From Clavulina sp. PMI_390 (lineage: Eukaryota; Basidiomycota; Agaricomycetes; Cantharellales; Hydnaceae): a stretch of DNA of 64,000 nucleotides. Positions 11,987 through 23,908 of the stretch are shown piece by piece. Under the pieces are notes generated by a model. The model was not told the origin of the DNA. It made no database searches and was given only the letters and a program-made list of their open reading frames with translations. Location: assembly GCA_015039315.1 (NCBI GenBank), contig WIDE01000109.1, positions 26,747 to 90,746 of the forward strand, read 5' to 3'. Each line of letters opens with the position of its first letter. The stretch's first letter is position 1. A program made the translations under genes and the position numbers.

Positions 11987-13243
11987 CTATGTTCTACTTC
12001 ATCGAATATCAATTGACGATCTACGACTTTGAAAATCCTCTCATGCTACACTGACTCGCCTGGAGAGAGTAAATGTCAATGAATACACGTCCCCGTTTCT
12101 AGAAGGTTGATCCGTATACCTTTGATCGTGGTGTGCGACACATTACACTTCCCGCGTCTGGATTACTATTCGATGAACTGCATAGATTTGGAGGTCACTT
12201 TAGTCATCTTTTTTCAGTAACTGGAAACTATCGAGAAGTTCTCCTTTATTATTCCTTGGCTATCATGACAGTGACAATATGCCCTCTTAATTATCATCTC
12301 ACCAACTTTCAACCAAGTAAGCCGCCATTGGCAATTGATACTGCAGCTCAGAGCTTTCGAAATACCGGGCACTCGGTCCGGGAAGGTTTTCTCTCGGCGC
12401 AAGGCAAAACTCCCGATTTAGGAATGGGTCCGGATTTGGCGGCGGCCTCCTCCGCTCAAGCGATGTCATGACATTTGGACCTCCTAAAAAGGTAGATAGA
12501 TGCCTTACAACCACCCTCCTTACTACGAAGTAAACCACTAATTTGCTGGCTCAACATCATGATTCCCTTTCAGTCATAGTATCGATCATCTACGCATGTA
12601 GCAGAATTTTTTATCGAGCCGGGTCTGTGACTTTATCCAATCCCTCGAGTAAGCGGCACGTGGCCACGGAAAATCATTATATATACGGACCGAGATCGTT
12701 TCTTGCATGATGATCCGCAAGGACTTGCGATGCCCGACCCCGAGTTCTCTTTTGGGGACTCAAGCACCGAAGTTACACTAGCCGAAGTCAATCGAGTACC
12801 CTACGTCGCACAATGGTTTCCCAACATTCGCTGCTCGAGCCCAAACAAATAGGGCTTCTTGCTACTAATAGCAGAAGTAATCCAACTCGCCGATAGCACT
12901 ACACACTGACCCAAGCTAGACGATTCGTGAGCAACATTAGGGTCGAGGTGCAAATCGGAGTGGCCAAGGCCCGGCGCCGGCCGCGACTTACTCCTTGCCA
13001 ACTTCCGTCGGATCGTCATGATTTTACTGGATATCCCGCGGCAATGCCAACCAGAGCTTCCGAGAAACTCCTTAAATACCCAAGTTTAGGACCAGTCGCA
13101 CTGACTCCTTTCCCTACCTACTATACCAGTGTCTCCGTGCCCCTTTACCAGGCTTTAAGACTTTCCATATCATTGAAGTAATAGCTATACCACTTACGCT
13201 ATTGTCCTATTCTCGGGTCGACGCGCCCGTTGTGCGGAGAAAC
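11987..13243. other. Intergenic region between DUF6534 copies 3 and 4
   Basis: No gene is recognised. The last 250 bp contain the promoter module of copy 4 (13000-13079). The rest has only short, unrelated open frames. Confidence 0.4.
13000..13079 (+). promoter_or_regulatory. Conserved promoter module of DUF6534 copy 4
   Basis: AACTTCCGTC lies at 13000-13009, then CGTCATGATTTTACTGGA, TATCCCGCGGCA and CCTTAAATAC at 13070-13079. Bases between the two boxes are also strongly conserved with copy 3. The ATG is at 13244. Confidence 0.55.
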
Positions 13244-15103
13244 ATGGATATCACTACGACGTTATACAGCCAACTTTTTGGCATCATTGTTGGTTCTATG
13301 TGAGAATAGAATTTATCTGTCCTGAAGGCATCCCACCAGTTTAGCCACTGAATCCGATGCGCCCTAGTCTTTTTGGTATCATCACGGTTCAAGCTATGTT
13401 GTACGCTGAGCGGTTTCCGCGCGATCCATGGCATATACAATGGGTAGTAAGTGGACTTCATAGCCTCTATATCTCTGACGTTTCCCTACTAATGATGGAT
13501 CGCTCTTTCTATAAAAATAGGTATGGCTGCTTTGGTATTGTTACATCCAGTTCATCTCAAGGTACCACGCCGACTGACCAATAGGAAATCCGGTTCACTA
13601 GGTTCATGCAGGCTTTCGAGATGTGAGCCTCCAAACTGTGATTAGAGAGACCATCCACATCAGTTTCCCATTAATTCATACACTACAGAGGCGTCTCAAG
13701 TGGAGGCGTATATCAGATGTTGATCACTGCCCAGACAAAATTGGAGATATTAGGTGTACAACCATGGCAAGCTGACTCATTCTATTTGCATCCGGTTCCC
13801 TGTCCTACTAATCTAAACCTCTGGTGGTGTACCAGGTATCGATCATACTTTGCAACACACACGGTACCTTCGACACATAATTACTGCTTGGTTGATCAGC
13901 GCTGACGCTTCCTTCGTTGGATCCTTCCGATTTTTAGTCCATAGCAGGCTTCATCGTCCAGCTTTTCTTCCTTTCGAGATACTGGTTTGGTATGTATCCA
14001 TACTGTAGTTTGATTCTTCGGAGATTATCGCGAAGTGTTGACAGTCATTTTTAGTATCAAAGAATGTACCTGCTACGATTTCACTGGCGAGATCGGGTCT
14101 GTGAGACTATTTTCTGAATTCTCTGCGACTGAAGCGTTTCATACAGAGTATGCTGGTCTCTTTAACCCTAGGTGAGAAATGAATCTTTCGCGAGCTGAGT
14201 CGGGTGTTCCTAAGTTGATACATCCTTTGAGCAGCGTTCGCACTATGTGAGTCGATTTAGAAGCCTACGAGCCAGTACTAAATGGAATCTCCTTGCATCT
14301 AGTCAGCGTTATCCGCTCCTATCAGTTTCCCTACAGCTCATTAGCAACATTGGAGGGGGAACTCTTGGCTAGCAAGCTCTGGTTCTGCTTTTCCGTTAGT
14401 AATATTAGAGCCATCATGGAACTACAGAAGTGGCTGAAGAACCTCTCCTTCCTTGTAGGCCGTAACTGATGTGATGCTAGCAGCGGCTCTAGCTATAGAG
14501 ATGCGTAGGCAGCATACTGGATACTCGAGGTCTGATGGCATTTATCTTACCAGCGACCATAAACCGGCTTAGTGGGATAACGTCTCTTGGGCTATTGATA
14601 GAACTGACTCTATGTTGAATCGATTGGCCCTGTACGGTATTGCTACTGGCGGCGTCACGGCTGCCGCAGTCGTCGCAGCGGTTTTCATGGTGAGTCGGTC
14701 TCTTGCTCCCTAGTTGGGGTATTGTTCCGTGTACTTAACGGGTATCATAGACGTTAGTCGCCCATCATTACGAGGGCTTCGACTTGATTGGTTTTGTGAG
14801 TCAAGCTTACTGCAATGTGAATTCAACACATTGACGAAGTGCTTCCGCCTTTGTAGCCCCTTGGTGGCCTGTATATCACAACATTCTTGGCCAAGTGCGT
14901 ATCTCTTCCACGTCAAGCCCATCTCGAGCTCAGTTCGCTTCTGTTATGGCTGTAGTCTCCATACCCGCTCGGCTCTGCGAACGATTATTCACTCAGAGTC
15001 CTTGGAGCTTTCAGCCACTGCTCCCCACACGTTTGGGACACCACGACCCACAAACACAGGTGTTCTCGTCGCCTCTATTGTCATATTTCGGCGTGATGAT
15101 TGA
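13244..15103 (+). CDS. DUF6534-type multi-pass membrane protein, copy 4
   Basis: The start ATG at 13244 opens MDITTTLYSQLFGIIVGS and matches copy 3 (TTLYSQLFGI). Exon sequence gives LFGIITVQAMLYAERFPRD, RFMQAFE, GVSSGGVYQMLITAQTKLE, YRSYFATHT, IAGFIVQLFFLSRYWF, EGELLASKLWFCFS, VTDVMLAAALAIEMRRQHTG, NRLALYGIATGGVTAA, HYEGFDLIGF, PLGGLYITTFLAK and LHTRSALRTIIHSESLE, with stop at 15103. It is the last of four tandem copies, converging on the Rgp1 gene with fewer than 180 bp between the stop codons. It looks intact. Confidence 0.75.
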
Positions 15104-15280
15104 TCGCCACCCTCGTTGAGGTCCGACCTCGCATGTAATTTTTACGGATACCATAGCTCTGCTAGTTTGCACGCACGGATAATTGAACGATACACGCGTT
15201 AGGTTCTCTTCAGAATGAATATTTACCCTCCGAATGCCAGAGGTCTCTTTACGTCTAATCTGTATCGGGTCGAATACAAG

Positions 15281-18200
15281 CTAGCAGTCAAACACGCTCT
15301 CTCTTGGTCTAAAAACGGTCGCGCCCGGCCAGACCGCCACAGGCACCTGGCATTCAACAGTTTGCACCTCGAGCTGATCCCAGCGGTATCGAGCTTTATG
15401 CCTCTCCTTTCTCATTTGAGAAGCCTCGCCATCCCCTGGTTCTAGATCGCCATCTTCGTTGTCATCTGAATCAACGAAGTAATCTTCGCGCGAAGTGTTG
15501 CTTGAGGGAGTAGAAGATGATGAAGATGTGTATCCGGTCGTGTGACTTGACGAGCCATTTGAACTACTCCCAAAGAACATAGAGCCCCACCCACTCGAGT
15601 TCTGTGCTGCGGCTGCAGGGAAAGAAGATGATGCGGCAGTAGCTGGATCGCCCGGCTGTGCCAGTGATATCCGGCCAAGAGGAGCAAGACTAGATCTCGC
15701 AGCCCAGGTCTCGCCCCACTCACCGCGTGGAGCATCTCTTTCCAGGAGCCGCATGACCTCGTTGTCCCGCGCAACATGAGATGGCGATATCGCATGATCT
15801 AGTTCAGAAGGCACGACGGCAACCAACATCCTGAGTCGCACCCGCCACGTGACGCCCCCTTTTCCCTCATATGGATCGTATGCAGTCATAGCAAATGCCG
15901 GCGTTGCATCTGCAGGCACGTCCAAAGCGAATGCGATCCGTGAACTGTGTGCGGTTTGGGTCGTGAGAAATTCGGAATGGATGCGTTTCATGTTCGTCGA
16001 TGCTGAGAGATTGGCTTGGGAGGTGCGAAGCGAGAGCGGAATCGTAGGAGGTAAAGACTCATGCGTTTCGAGAGTCGCAAAGAGCTAGTTGGGGAGCGTG
16101 GAATGAGGTGAGAAAGGGGCGTTTGTGTGTCGGGAAGATTGAAGGTGATGTAGGTGGTAAGTAGGGAATGTTATTGAGTCACGGAGAGACAAGGAATGAG
16201 AGAGAGGATGTCGGACGCACCTTGAGGACCTTTGTCCTTCCTTCGACCTCCTCGCTTTCACCAGTAGCGCCGAAGTTGAGGTCCACCACGCCAAGGATCG
16301 TCTCCCCAAGCCGGTACGCAGACTTGACGAATGTGAGTACCGCAACTTTCGCGCCGTCCTTCTCGATGTCATACGACACTGTTTGGTGAGATCATGTTAA
16401 GTGGTCATCGATTCGAGTGGGGAGTGATGAGATGCGGGAAGAACAAGGGTCAGCTAGTGAACTATCATTCATGCTCACTCAAAGCATGAAGAATAACAAC
16501 GCACTTCGTTTAGGGTTCCGCGTCAGCACCTCAACCGCCTCTCGACAGCTCATCCGATCCCTCGAGACACCTCTACTCCCATTCATACTATCTACCTTCC
16601 CTTCATGATCAGAGTTATCGTGTGTTTCCTCGTCGTGATCATGATGTTCATGATCATCATCGCTAGCGTCCACAGATGACCTCTCGCTCGTCGTCCCATT
16701 TGTCGATGTGCTGCTGCTACCAAGTAACAATCCAGCTCCATAGTCACGAAGAGTTTTCCATGCAGCGGAGGGCTCTTCCGAGATGATCGAAGCGCCTGAA
16801 GAAGCTAATGTGGATGGAGGGAGCGTGTTGGATATAGACGACTTCCTATCCGGCATCGAGATGGGAGAATGAGATATCGGGGAAGAAGAGATGATGTTGG
16901 CGCGTCTCGGGGGTGGTAATAGTGGTGGTGCTGCACATAGATAAGTGATGAGTCAGTATATCATCCCACCAGACTTCAATGAGTGAGAGTGGACTCGATG
17001 GGACTCACGTTTAGGAGCATTCAGATCCACTACGACAGCACCTCCGTATCTCCCCTTGCCTTGTCGGCCCCTCCTCGCCACCTCCCTTCTTCTGCCTACC
17101 GGCCACAGTAAATCGTACGGAGCAGGCGATCGCCCTGCGCTCACATGATTATAAACACGCACAGGGACTTTGAGGACTCTACTCCTCCTGGAATTTTCTT
17201 GCTGTTGTTGTAAAGGCGACGGATAGGCCTGAGGACCAGGACTAGGGAGACTGATGCTGGAGAGGTTTGAGAAATTGGAAGGGCCAGTCGATGCTCGTGA
17301 GGTTCCGACTAAGAGCGTGTATGTGAACTTGAACGCGCTGCCACGGTATGTCGGAGGAAGATTGGATGGGAGAGGGAGGGAGTATTTAACTAGGACAGAA
17401 CAAGAACGATTATTCGTGGTTGTCAATAATAGCGATATGGTATGCCCGATCGGACTCACAGCTTCGCTTCTCGCCTGGAGCCAGACTCAGATCCACGGCC
17501 AACACGCTAGGCTGCAGTTCCAACGTCGGTAGGAGTGACGGATCATCACCAGCACTCCCACCAAACATGCTTCCTCCACTCGCCCCAGCAAACGGCACAT
17601 TGCTCGCATACCGCCCATTCATACTCACAGAGCGTGAGCGAGCCAACCCACCCTGCGTAGATCCCGAGCCACTACCACCACCTCCAAAGAACGACGAGAG
17701 ATAGCTACCACTGCCATGACCTTGGGATGCCGCCGCACCCGAGGAAGGAGACGCACTCCCACTCCCACTACCAAATAGCGAGCTCAGTATCCCAAAGCCC
17801 GATCCGCTCCCACTCCCTCCACTCGACCCTGGGGCACGCTCCGCAATGTCCATCCGCCCACCGCCCACAACGACGCCTGATCCAGCCCCCCCACCGCGCA
17901 ACTTGGCTCGCAGGCTATCAATCTCAGCAGGAGGAATGATCGACTCGTCCAGCTCAAGCGTCCCAACGAGACGAGCATAGGCCCACAGCACAACCTCAGT
18001 CCCAGGCGGGGAGAGCGTCTGCGCCAGAGATAACGAAAGTGGGGAGCGAGGGGTGGTTGTGGGGGACGTTGGCGACATGGTAAGTGAGACAGACCGAGGT
18101 GTTGCGTTCACGATGGGAGAGGAGGGCAGTAGTGAAGCCAACGAGCTGGGCCCTTCTGGTGGGAATTGGACACTACTTCGACGACGGGAATGCGATCCCT

Positions 18201-19355
18201 TGTATGTAGTAGGGCCCGTTGGTCGTGCAGGCGAATGAGGGATTTGCCCCTGGGCAGGCTCGAACAGGTCCTCGGTCTGGAGCCCGTTGGGAATGCGCTT
18301 TGGGGGAGGAGGCGGAGGGAGCATGGGGCTGGAGTTACTGGGGGTGACGGGTCTCATAGGGGAAGCATATGGGATGGGAGTCGCGTTTTCTCGGATGGAG
18401 TTGAGACCAACCACCTGTGGAGTGTTGGCTGTTCCATTCGCGAGCGGAGTTTTGGTCGGATTTGACATTGCAAGGGGAGAGGAGACGTAATTGGAGGAGG
18501 TCTGATTGCGGTTAGCAGGAGGAGTAGGGAGGTCTTCTGCGGTCGACTGGTCGTCGAACAAGCTGTGTTTTCGCGCATGGGGGTGAGTTTTTGGGATAGC
18601 GTTGGCGGAGTGAACGCGCGGTGTTATGGGGGAGGATGTTGAGGAAGTTGCGGAAACAGGGCTTCGATATTTGTCTAGAATGTGTCATATGTCGATGAGA
18701 TAAAGAACAGCGGCCAGTAGAGGACGAACATACAATCAGGGAGTGGTGAAATGCCTTGACCAGTGTCAAGCTTCGGAAGCCGCTCGCTGGCCGTCACGGC
18801 ACTGGAGGGGATGGTCGACACGGACAAGCTCTTCGGGGCGTGCTTTTTCTTGAACCGATTGGTGGGACTGTCTGGAGGCATGACGGTGACGGCGCTGGCT
18901 GGCTCGGACGCCGGCTCGCCGAATGTTGTTGAAGGCGACAAGAGGTCTATGCTGTCCGCGCGTTGTTTGCCTTTATCTCTTCCTATAAGACCATTTCTAC
19001 GTGGTAGTGCTCTGCCGTCGGCGGAGTGGGTTTGTGCGGAAGCCGGGATGTCATCCGCATTGATGCTCAGACTCAGATTCGGAAAGGAGCTCGAGGCAGA
19101 AGTCTTGGGACCATTAATAGAGACAGATTGGACACCCCGACGATGCCCTTGTGCTCTGCCATTTGGCTGGTTTGAGATAGAGGGCGAGCCCGAACGCGAG
19201 ACGAATGCAGATGCGACGTGCGGTGGTAGATGAGAGAATGACGTGGATGGCTCGTTCAGGTTGGCAAACGTGATGGTCACTGCAAAGTCTTCGCCTGCGA
19301 AGAATGCACTCTGCGCGGGAGATACCGTGATCGCGATCCCCTGGGTGTCGCCCAT
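15281..19355 (-). CDS. RGP1: Rgp1 homologue, Golgi Ric1-Rgp1 GEF subunit
   Basis: This six-exon minus-strand gene encodes about 1000 residues. The chosen start at 19355 (MGDTQGIAITVSPAQSAFFA) puts the Rgp1 N-terminal beta-strand signature (SAFFAGEDFAVTITFANL) at once. An upstream in-frame extension to 19535 is possible but lacks homology. Later family blocks are VKYSLPLPSNLPPTYRGSAF (exon 3), YDLLWPVGRR, AYRLGETILGVVDLNFG (exon 5) and LETHESLPPTIPLSLR to SRIAFALDVPADATPAF (exon 6). Rgp1 with Ric1 activates Rab6/Ypt6 at the Golgi in yeast and animals. Distinctive here are a Gly/Ser-rich linker (about 17640-17900) and a Ser/Asp/His-rich stretch (about 16600-16720), probably disordered. Splice sites are canonical GTGAGT/GTATGT/GTGCGT donors. 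Confidence 0.85.
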
Positions 19356-19635
19356 TTGCTGGAGATTCGGCAAAGTGCAAGATGCAGTTGGGCACACAAG
19401 TGGTCGCTGCCCTTTTGACCGCCGCTCGGCACCGAGAAGGTTGTTGTTCGAGATGTGTTCGAGATCTCCCCTTGTTGGCGCGTTTTGGGCACCCACGCCA
19501 AGACTCATCAAAGCATTGCATGGGGTGAAAAGCAAGAGGCATAAGCTTTGGGTATATTAATAAAAGTATTAGACCGGGTTGTGAAATTAGACGACAACTC
19601 TCGTCTATCCACAGCTTCCCACCTCGAAGACAGGA
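19356..19635. other. Short intergenic region
   Basis: This holds the 5' flank of the Rgp1 gene, with an in-frame extension to 19535 that could be N-terminal coding sequence or leader, and the 3' flank of the next minus-strand gene. No separate gene is present. Confidence 0.4.
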
Positions 19636-21278
19636 CTAGTTATTTAGCTTGATGAACGAATCCCAAAGATCTTCCAACTTTTTCTTCATATAGAAGCTAA
19701 ATAGCTCTCTGAAAGTGTTGTACAGCTCCTCCCGGTCCTCCACGTCATCGACGCCACTGAGGGATTCTAGGCCAGGAAAGCCCCACCGATTCGTCTCCCT
19801 ACGCCCTTTGCGGGTTCCATACAGCAAGCCGGTTTCAGAGCGGTATGCATCGAGAAACAAATCCGAAGTAGAGCAGATTGGATGCGAGAGTCCGATGTAT
19901 GGTAGCACTGGATGGCCATACATCGCTATTATGAGGGTGATCTCAGCATGAATCGGAGGTTCTTGGGCTGGAAAATGTGGAATGGTCAGCACAAACGTCC
20001 GGAGTTCACGGCCAGGATTTACGCTCACCATCAGACTCGTGGAGTTTGAAGGCTTCAGTAAACCGATCGAGGTCTGAGGGCTTGACGCTAGTTCCCGTCA
20101 CATCAGCGACGAGGCGCCTCACATCGTGCTCGGAGACGTCGGCAGCCCTCTGTATGTGCTGTCCCGCACTATTAGCGGGGACTGCGAGCACCTGAGGAGG
20201 TGGCGAAAGTATGAATGGATACGAGAAACTCGACAGTGATGTAGCCACTGTGAGTTGACGGATATCGTGCACGATCGAAGCAGTGCCGTGGAGCCATCGA
20301 AGCAAATCAAATGGATTAGAAATAATATCCTCCTCGTTTCCCTGTGTGTAATCTCAATCACAGAGTTAGATTTGGACGCTAAGGACAGAGGAGTTGACCA
20401 TACCTACATCTCGTGACTGCGTTCCATGCTTCGACAATATGGGTGTTCTCTTCCTTTTGCAGCTCCATATACACCTCGTAGATGACGGCGATGGACGTCC
20501 GTATGAGACCCCTCTCATGATCAGAGAATGAAGACCATAATTGATCCCTCATTTCGGAGAGGGCGACAACCGAATCTCTCAACGAGCCGTGGCTGGATCG
20601 AAATAATCCAGAAGCTTCCGACAAAGTTTTGACGTGTTGAAGCAAGGGCTCTGGGAAGTCATTGACGTTGAGTGCGGCACCACCCTCGAGGACGCTGGCC
20701 ACTTGACAGAATGTGCGAACGTGGCTGGCTGGGAGATTTCTGCTCATCTGCATCCACGTACGGGCGAGGATATGATCCACAAGGTAGACGAGCGCCCTGG
20801 TCGCTCCCTCGACGGGAATAGATACAGAGACAATCCAATCAGCCGCCTCGACGTCATCGGTCATCCCGGCTGCCTCACGCTCCGTCTGAAACGTGTGCAG
20901 AAGCGGCGCCATATCCCGCAAGAAATCTCTAGCATCAATCAAAGAAGACGGCAAGGCTGAGGCTCCAGGATTCATAGTCGGGCAAGCTGTCTCGGCGACG
21001 AGGATTGTGATCGGGTTCGGCTCGTGTGGAGTGATGATGAGCCCAACAGCATAAAGATGAACTTCATCGGAGAGAATACTGGCGATACTGTCAAGAATAG
21101 GCCGTGGCTTGTGCTTGATCTGAAGCTTCTCGACGGGCGATTCTGGAGGGGTAGCATACTGCTCTATCAGTATCTCAAGGGTCTGAACGGCAGTTGTTAG
21201 AACATCTGTTCGTATAGGAGATGTTTCCGAGCTTTCCTCTTCGGTTGTGAGTGTCATTTTCGGGAGAGTATATTGCAA
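19636..21278 (-). CDS. Deaminase-like family protein, copy 1 (keeps HAE motif)
   Basis: This three-exon minus-strand gene is distantly related to the four plus-strand genes that follow. The first ATG is at 21278 (MQYTLPKMTLTTEEE), with an alternative at 21257. The N-terminal half is helical (EAWNAVTR before intron 1, as ESWNFL in paralogues). The first intron (donor GTAGGT near 20409) has an uncertain acceptor. The second is GTGAGC...TTTTCCAG. The last exon reads PPIHAEITLIIAMYG, PYIGLSHPICSTSDLFLDAY, then GTRKGRRETNRWGFPGLESL. An H-A-E, a Tyr-Ile-Gly-x-Ser with downstream Cys, and a final W-x-x-P are the layout of fungal OTT_1508-type nucleotide/nucleic-acid deaminase-like domains. The second metal Cys is not evident (C-S-T-S). 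Family assignment is an inference from motifs. Confidence 0.5.
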
Positions 21279-21635
21279 TCAGATGATCGGCCGAGTGCCC
21301 AGTGCAGAAGGTAGGTACCGAATCTATTCAAAGGGTCATCAATTCCAAGGAAAATTGTTGCGCGTTTTGGAAATTGTGTTGAGAAGTTTTGGAGACCTCG
21401 ACTATGGCATAGCACTGAGCACCTTGTCCTTTTTGAATGCGTGTGTATCGCTCACGTTTTGGGGTTCTCTATGGATAAACTATGGTGCTGAACATCGATG
21501 AAACGATCGTCTTCTTCAAACTGGTCACGTGAGCTCGCAGCCAACTGAGACAACTGCCTGCGTCCTCCGTTGTGTCCGTTGTGTCCAATTGTTTTCACAA
21601 TCTTCAACGAATCTATCGTTATTCACATCTAAATT
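21279..21635. promoter_or_regulatory. Bidirectional intergenic region of deaminase-like copies 1 and 2
   Basis: The two genes diverge from this 357 bp gap. It contains the palindromic hexamer CACGTG at 21526-21531 within GGTCACGTGAGC, 105 bp before the plus-strand ATG. No coding sequence is present. Confidence 0.45.
21526..21531. promoter_or_regulatory. CACGTG (E-box-like) before deaminase-like copy 2
   Basis: TCACGTGAGC lies 105 bp upstream of the ATG at 21636. The same hexamer occurs 104 and 110 bp before copies 3 and 5, with a one-base variant before copy 4. It would suit a bHLH factor. That role is inferred. Confidence 0.4.
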
Positions 21636-23206
21636 ATGGAAGAGTACCCTCCCCCCGAGGGTGAACTAGACCTCGACTTCAACTTCATTGCCAGTCTCTT
21701 GGGCCAATTGCACCCAATGACCTCCAAACACCAGCCTGTTCACCCAATGTCACGCCACCGAACTCGACTGGAATCAGCTTTGGATGGTTTGGCAAATATT
21801 CTGACGACGAATACGCACCACATCGCCGTCAGTGTGGTACACCCCAAGGCAGAGCCTTCCTCATACGAAATCTGGCTTGCAGAGGGGACAAAACCGGTGC
21901 CTTCGTCATCGCTCTCTCCGCCCCCATCCCCGTCGCTTGTCGAAGCATCCGAGTTCGCTGGTTCCCTGTTAAGGCAGCTTGCAACCGTTCAAGAATCAAA
22001 CATCGATACCATTCGTGGAGGGGATCTCCGATTTCCTCACGCCTATCTACATCCGCTCCCCTCTCTCAACATAAACACCATTTTACCTCCAGTTTATTCC
22101 ATGTTCGAGCGCATGTGGCCTCGATTCGTCCAAGTGTTTACCAAAAGCGACGATATGACTATCTGCTGCGAGGTTGCCGACCTTGTCACCAACGGTGGGA
22201 CCTCGCCGCGTTTCGGCTCTGTCGCATCTCTTGCGGATGCAAAGCACCACTTCGATATTCTTAAAGATAACTCGCCCACTTTTCATGCGGGGAAGCATTC
22301 GATCTCTCAGGTCGTGGGCCGATTGGCTCGAGCGTGCCAGACCTCTTGGCCAGACGATGATGCAAAACGTCAAGATATCCTATGGAACCTAGCCATGCTA
22401 TCGAATATTTATCGCACCTTATCGAATCCCAAAAACTGCTCCGTGATAGAATCATGGAATTTCCTCGCGTCTTGTACGTACACACCAAGCACTTTCACTT
22501 GATTTAGGCTAAAACAGTGTTCCCCCTCAGCGACCCTTCCTAACGTGAAAGCCCCGTTATCACACGATACGGGGCCCAGTATCCTCCATGCTCTCAATTC
22601 CCTGGTATCGATGTTCGACGATATGAATGCAGTGATGAGAATCGTCCTTCTCCCTGTGTCGCTTTCGCCTCCTCCTGCCATTCGCCCCGTCACTTCACAC
22701 TTCAACGAGTGTCCCAAGTACCCTGAGACCGTTACTAAAGACACCATCTCACAGATCTTATCGCTTTCCAGCGGTAGCGCTGGAGATGAGGCTGTCCGGG
22801 ACTCTATCTGCACCCCCCGCGCGCAACATAACGAGCATGAAGGTAAGTTTTTTCCGTTTGTCAACAGGTTTTGTGATCGAGCCCCTGGTGACTTCTCTTC
22901 TTAGACTTGATGGTTCGCCCCGAAGTCGCCCTTCTGCTGGCGATGCATGGGATTGACGCGATACCCTACATTGGCATACACCAGCCCCCCAGTCGAGCTA
23001 CCCACATCTTATTCCGTTCTTTCCGCGCATCATCAGAGATGCAGATACAAGTAAGAGCTGGAGATGCGACACCAGATGGATGGTGTTTCCCCTCAATTTC
23101 AATGCTAAGGGGAAGCGTGGAAGATGCATGGTCACGCCGGGGGCTGTATGAAAACATCAGGATGATTTTCTGGATGTTTGCGAAGGACGCTATCCGTTGT
23201 GAATGA
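21636..23206 (+). CDS. Deaminase-like family protein, copy 2 (motif lost)
   Basis: Exons 21636-22473, 22531-22842 and 22905-23206 join in frame to 483 residues. The donors are GTACGT and GTAAGT, and the acceptors are CCTCAG and CTTAG. The start reads MEEYPPPEGELDLDFN. Family blocks are LDGLANILTTNTHHIAVSVV, YEIWLAEG, IRGGDLRFPHAYLHPLPSLN and ERMWPRF in exon 1, SMFDDMNAVMRIVLLPVSLS in exon 2, and RPEVALLLAMHG, IPYIGIHQPPSRATHILF, DGWCFPSI in exon 3. Exon 3 aligns with the HAE...YIGLSHPIC region of copy 1, but HAE is RPE here and the Cys are gone. If the fold is a deaminase it should be catalytically dead. No membrane segment or signal peptide is seen. Confidence 0.65.
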
Positions 23207-23535
23207 AGGCGGGGTATATTTGAAGCCGTATGATTTCTATCGTGTAATCCTTGTCGTATTGGTAGTTCTAGCGGAGCAGTTAAAGCGGTTCGCCAAATCG
23301 ACTCATATGGTTTGAGAGATTTATGATCTATATATAGCAACGGATGCCGGCTGTAGGAGCTCTACGAGGCTCATTGACGACCCAATTTCATTCAACGCCA
23401 CCCTACTGGAATGAGGTCGAACGGGAGGTAGCGGGCTTGTGAAGAGATGGTGGAGAAGTACTTTCCCGACGCAGCTAGCCTCGTGATCAGGGCGAGAAAG
23501 GGAGTGGAAATCACCGGGCTACATCAAAAAGCAAA

Positions 23536-23712
23536 CTCTCTGCACCAAAACGTTGTACCAGACCACGAAGCATGCTGCGAAATCAAGTCGGCCTGCAACG
23601 AAAGAGAAGCGAAGTCCCCTTGTGTAATACACGGCAATACATGAGAACTGTCGTAGCAAAGGGTTTATCTAGAATAGAATGATAACGGATGTCTGGTTAG
23701 ACGTGGAATCCC
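23536..23712. repeat. Possible duplicated copy of the 30429-30620 flank
   Basis: By eye this stretch aligns with the 3' flank of the short-chain dehydrogenase gene, up to about its stop codon. It suggests that copy 2 and the tail of its convergent neighbour were duplicated as a unit. The alignment has gaps and was not scored. Confidence 0.35.
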
Positions 23713-23799
23713 TCAACAACTCCTAGCGTAGTTACAGGTTTGGATATAGGGTCTGGGCATCCGGCTCTGAATAAACACCTCCTCCTATGAATAAGCGAT

Positions 23800-23805
23800 C
23801 ACGTG
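23800..23805. promoter_or_regulatory. CACGTG before deaminase-like copy 3
   Basis: GATCACGTGAGCC lies 104 bp before the ATG at 23909. It is followed 30 bp on by GAGACAACT, also found after the site in front of copy 2. Confidence 0.4.
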
Positions 23806-23908
23806 AGCCAATTTGAAGCGCTCCAATTTGCGAGTGATCCGAGACAACTTTCATCTTGCGGCACCTCACCTCTTATAGCTGCGGTTCTTGCCTATTTTTC
23901 AGCTGCAA

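Larger units (their letters stand above)
23207..23908. other. Intergenic region between copies 2 and 3, with possible SDR 3' relic
   Basis: No gene is present. About 23536-23712 resembles the region 30429-30620 downstream of copy 5, which is the 3' flank of the dehydrogenase gene. Shared stretches are ACTCTCTGCACCAA, ATCAAGT-x-(3)-TGCAA-CGAAA-AGAA-GCGA and ATAACxGATG-TxTxGTTTAGA-like. A CACGTG lies at 23800. Confidence 0.4.

Noticed and set aside
19356..19535. N-terminal extension of the Rgp1 reading frame
   Set aside because: It is in frame and open, but Rgp1 homology begins right after the ATG at 19355, so the shorter start is preferred.
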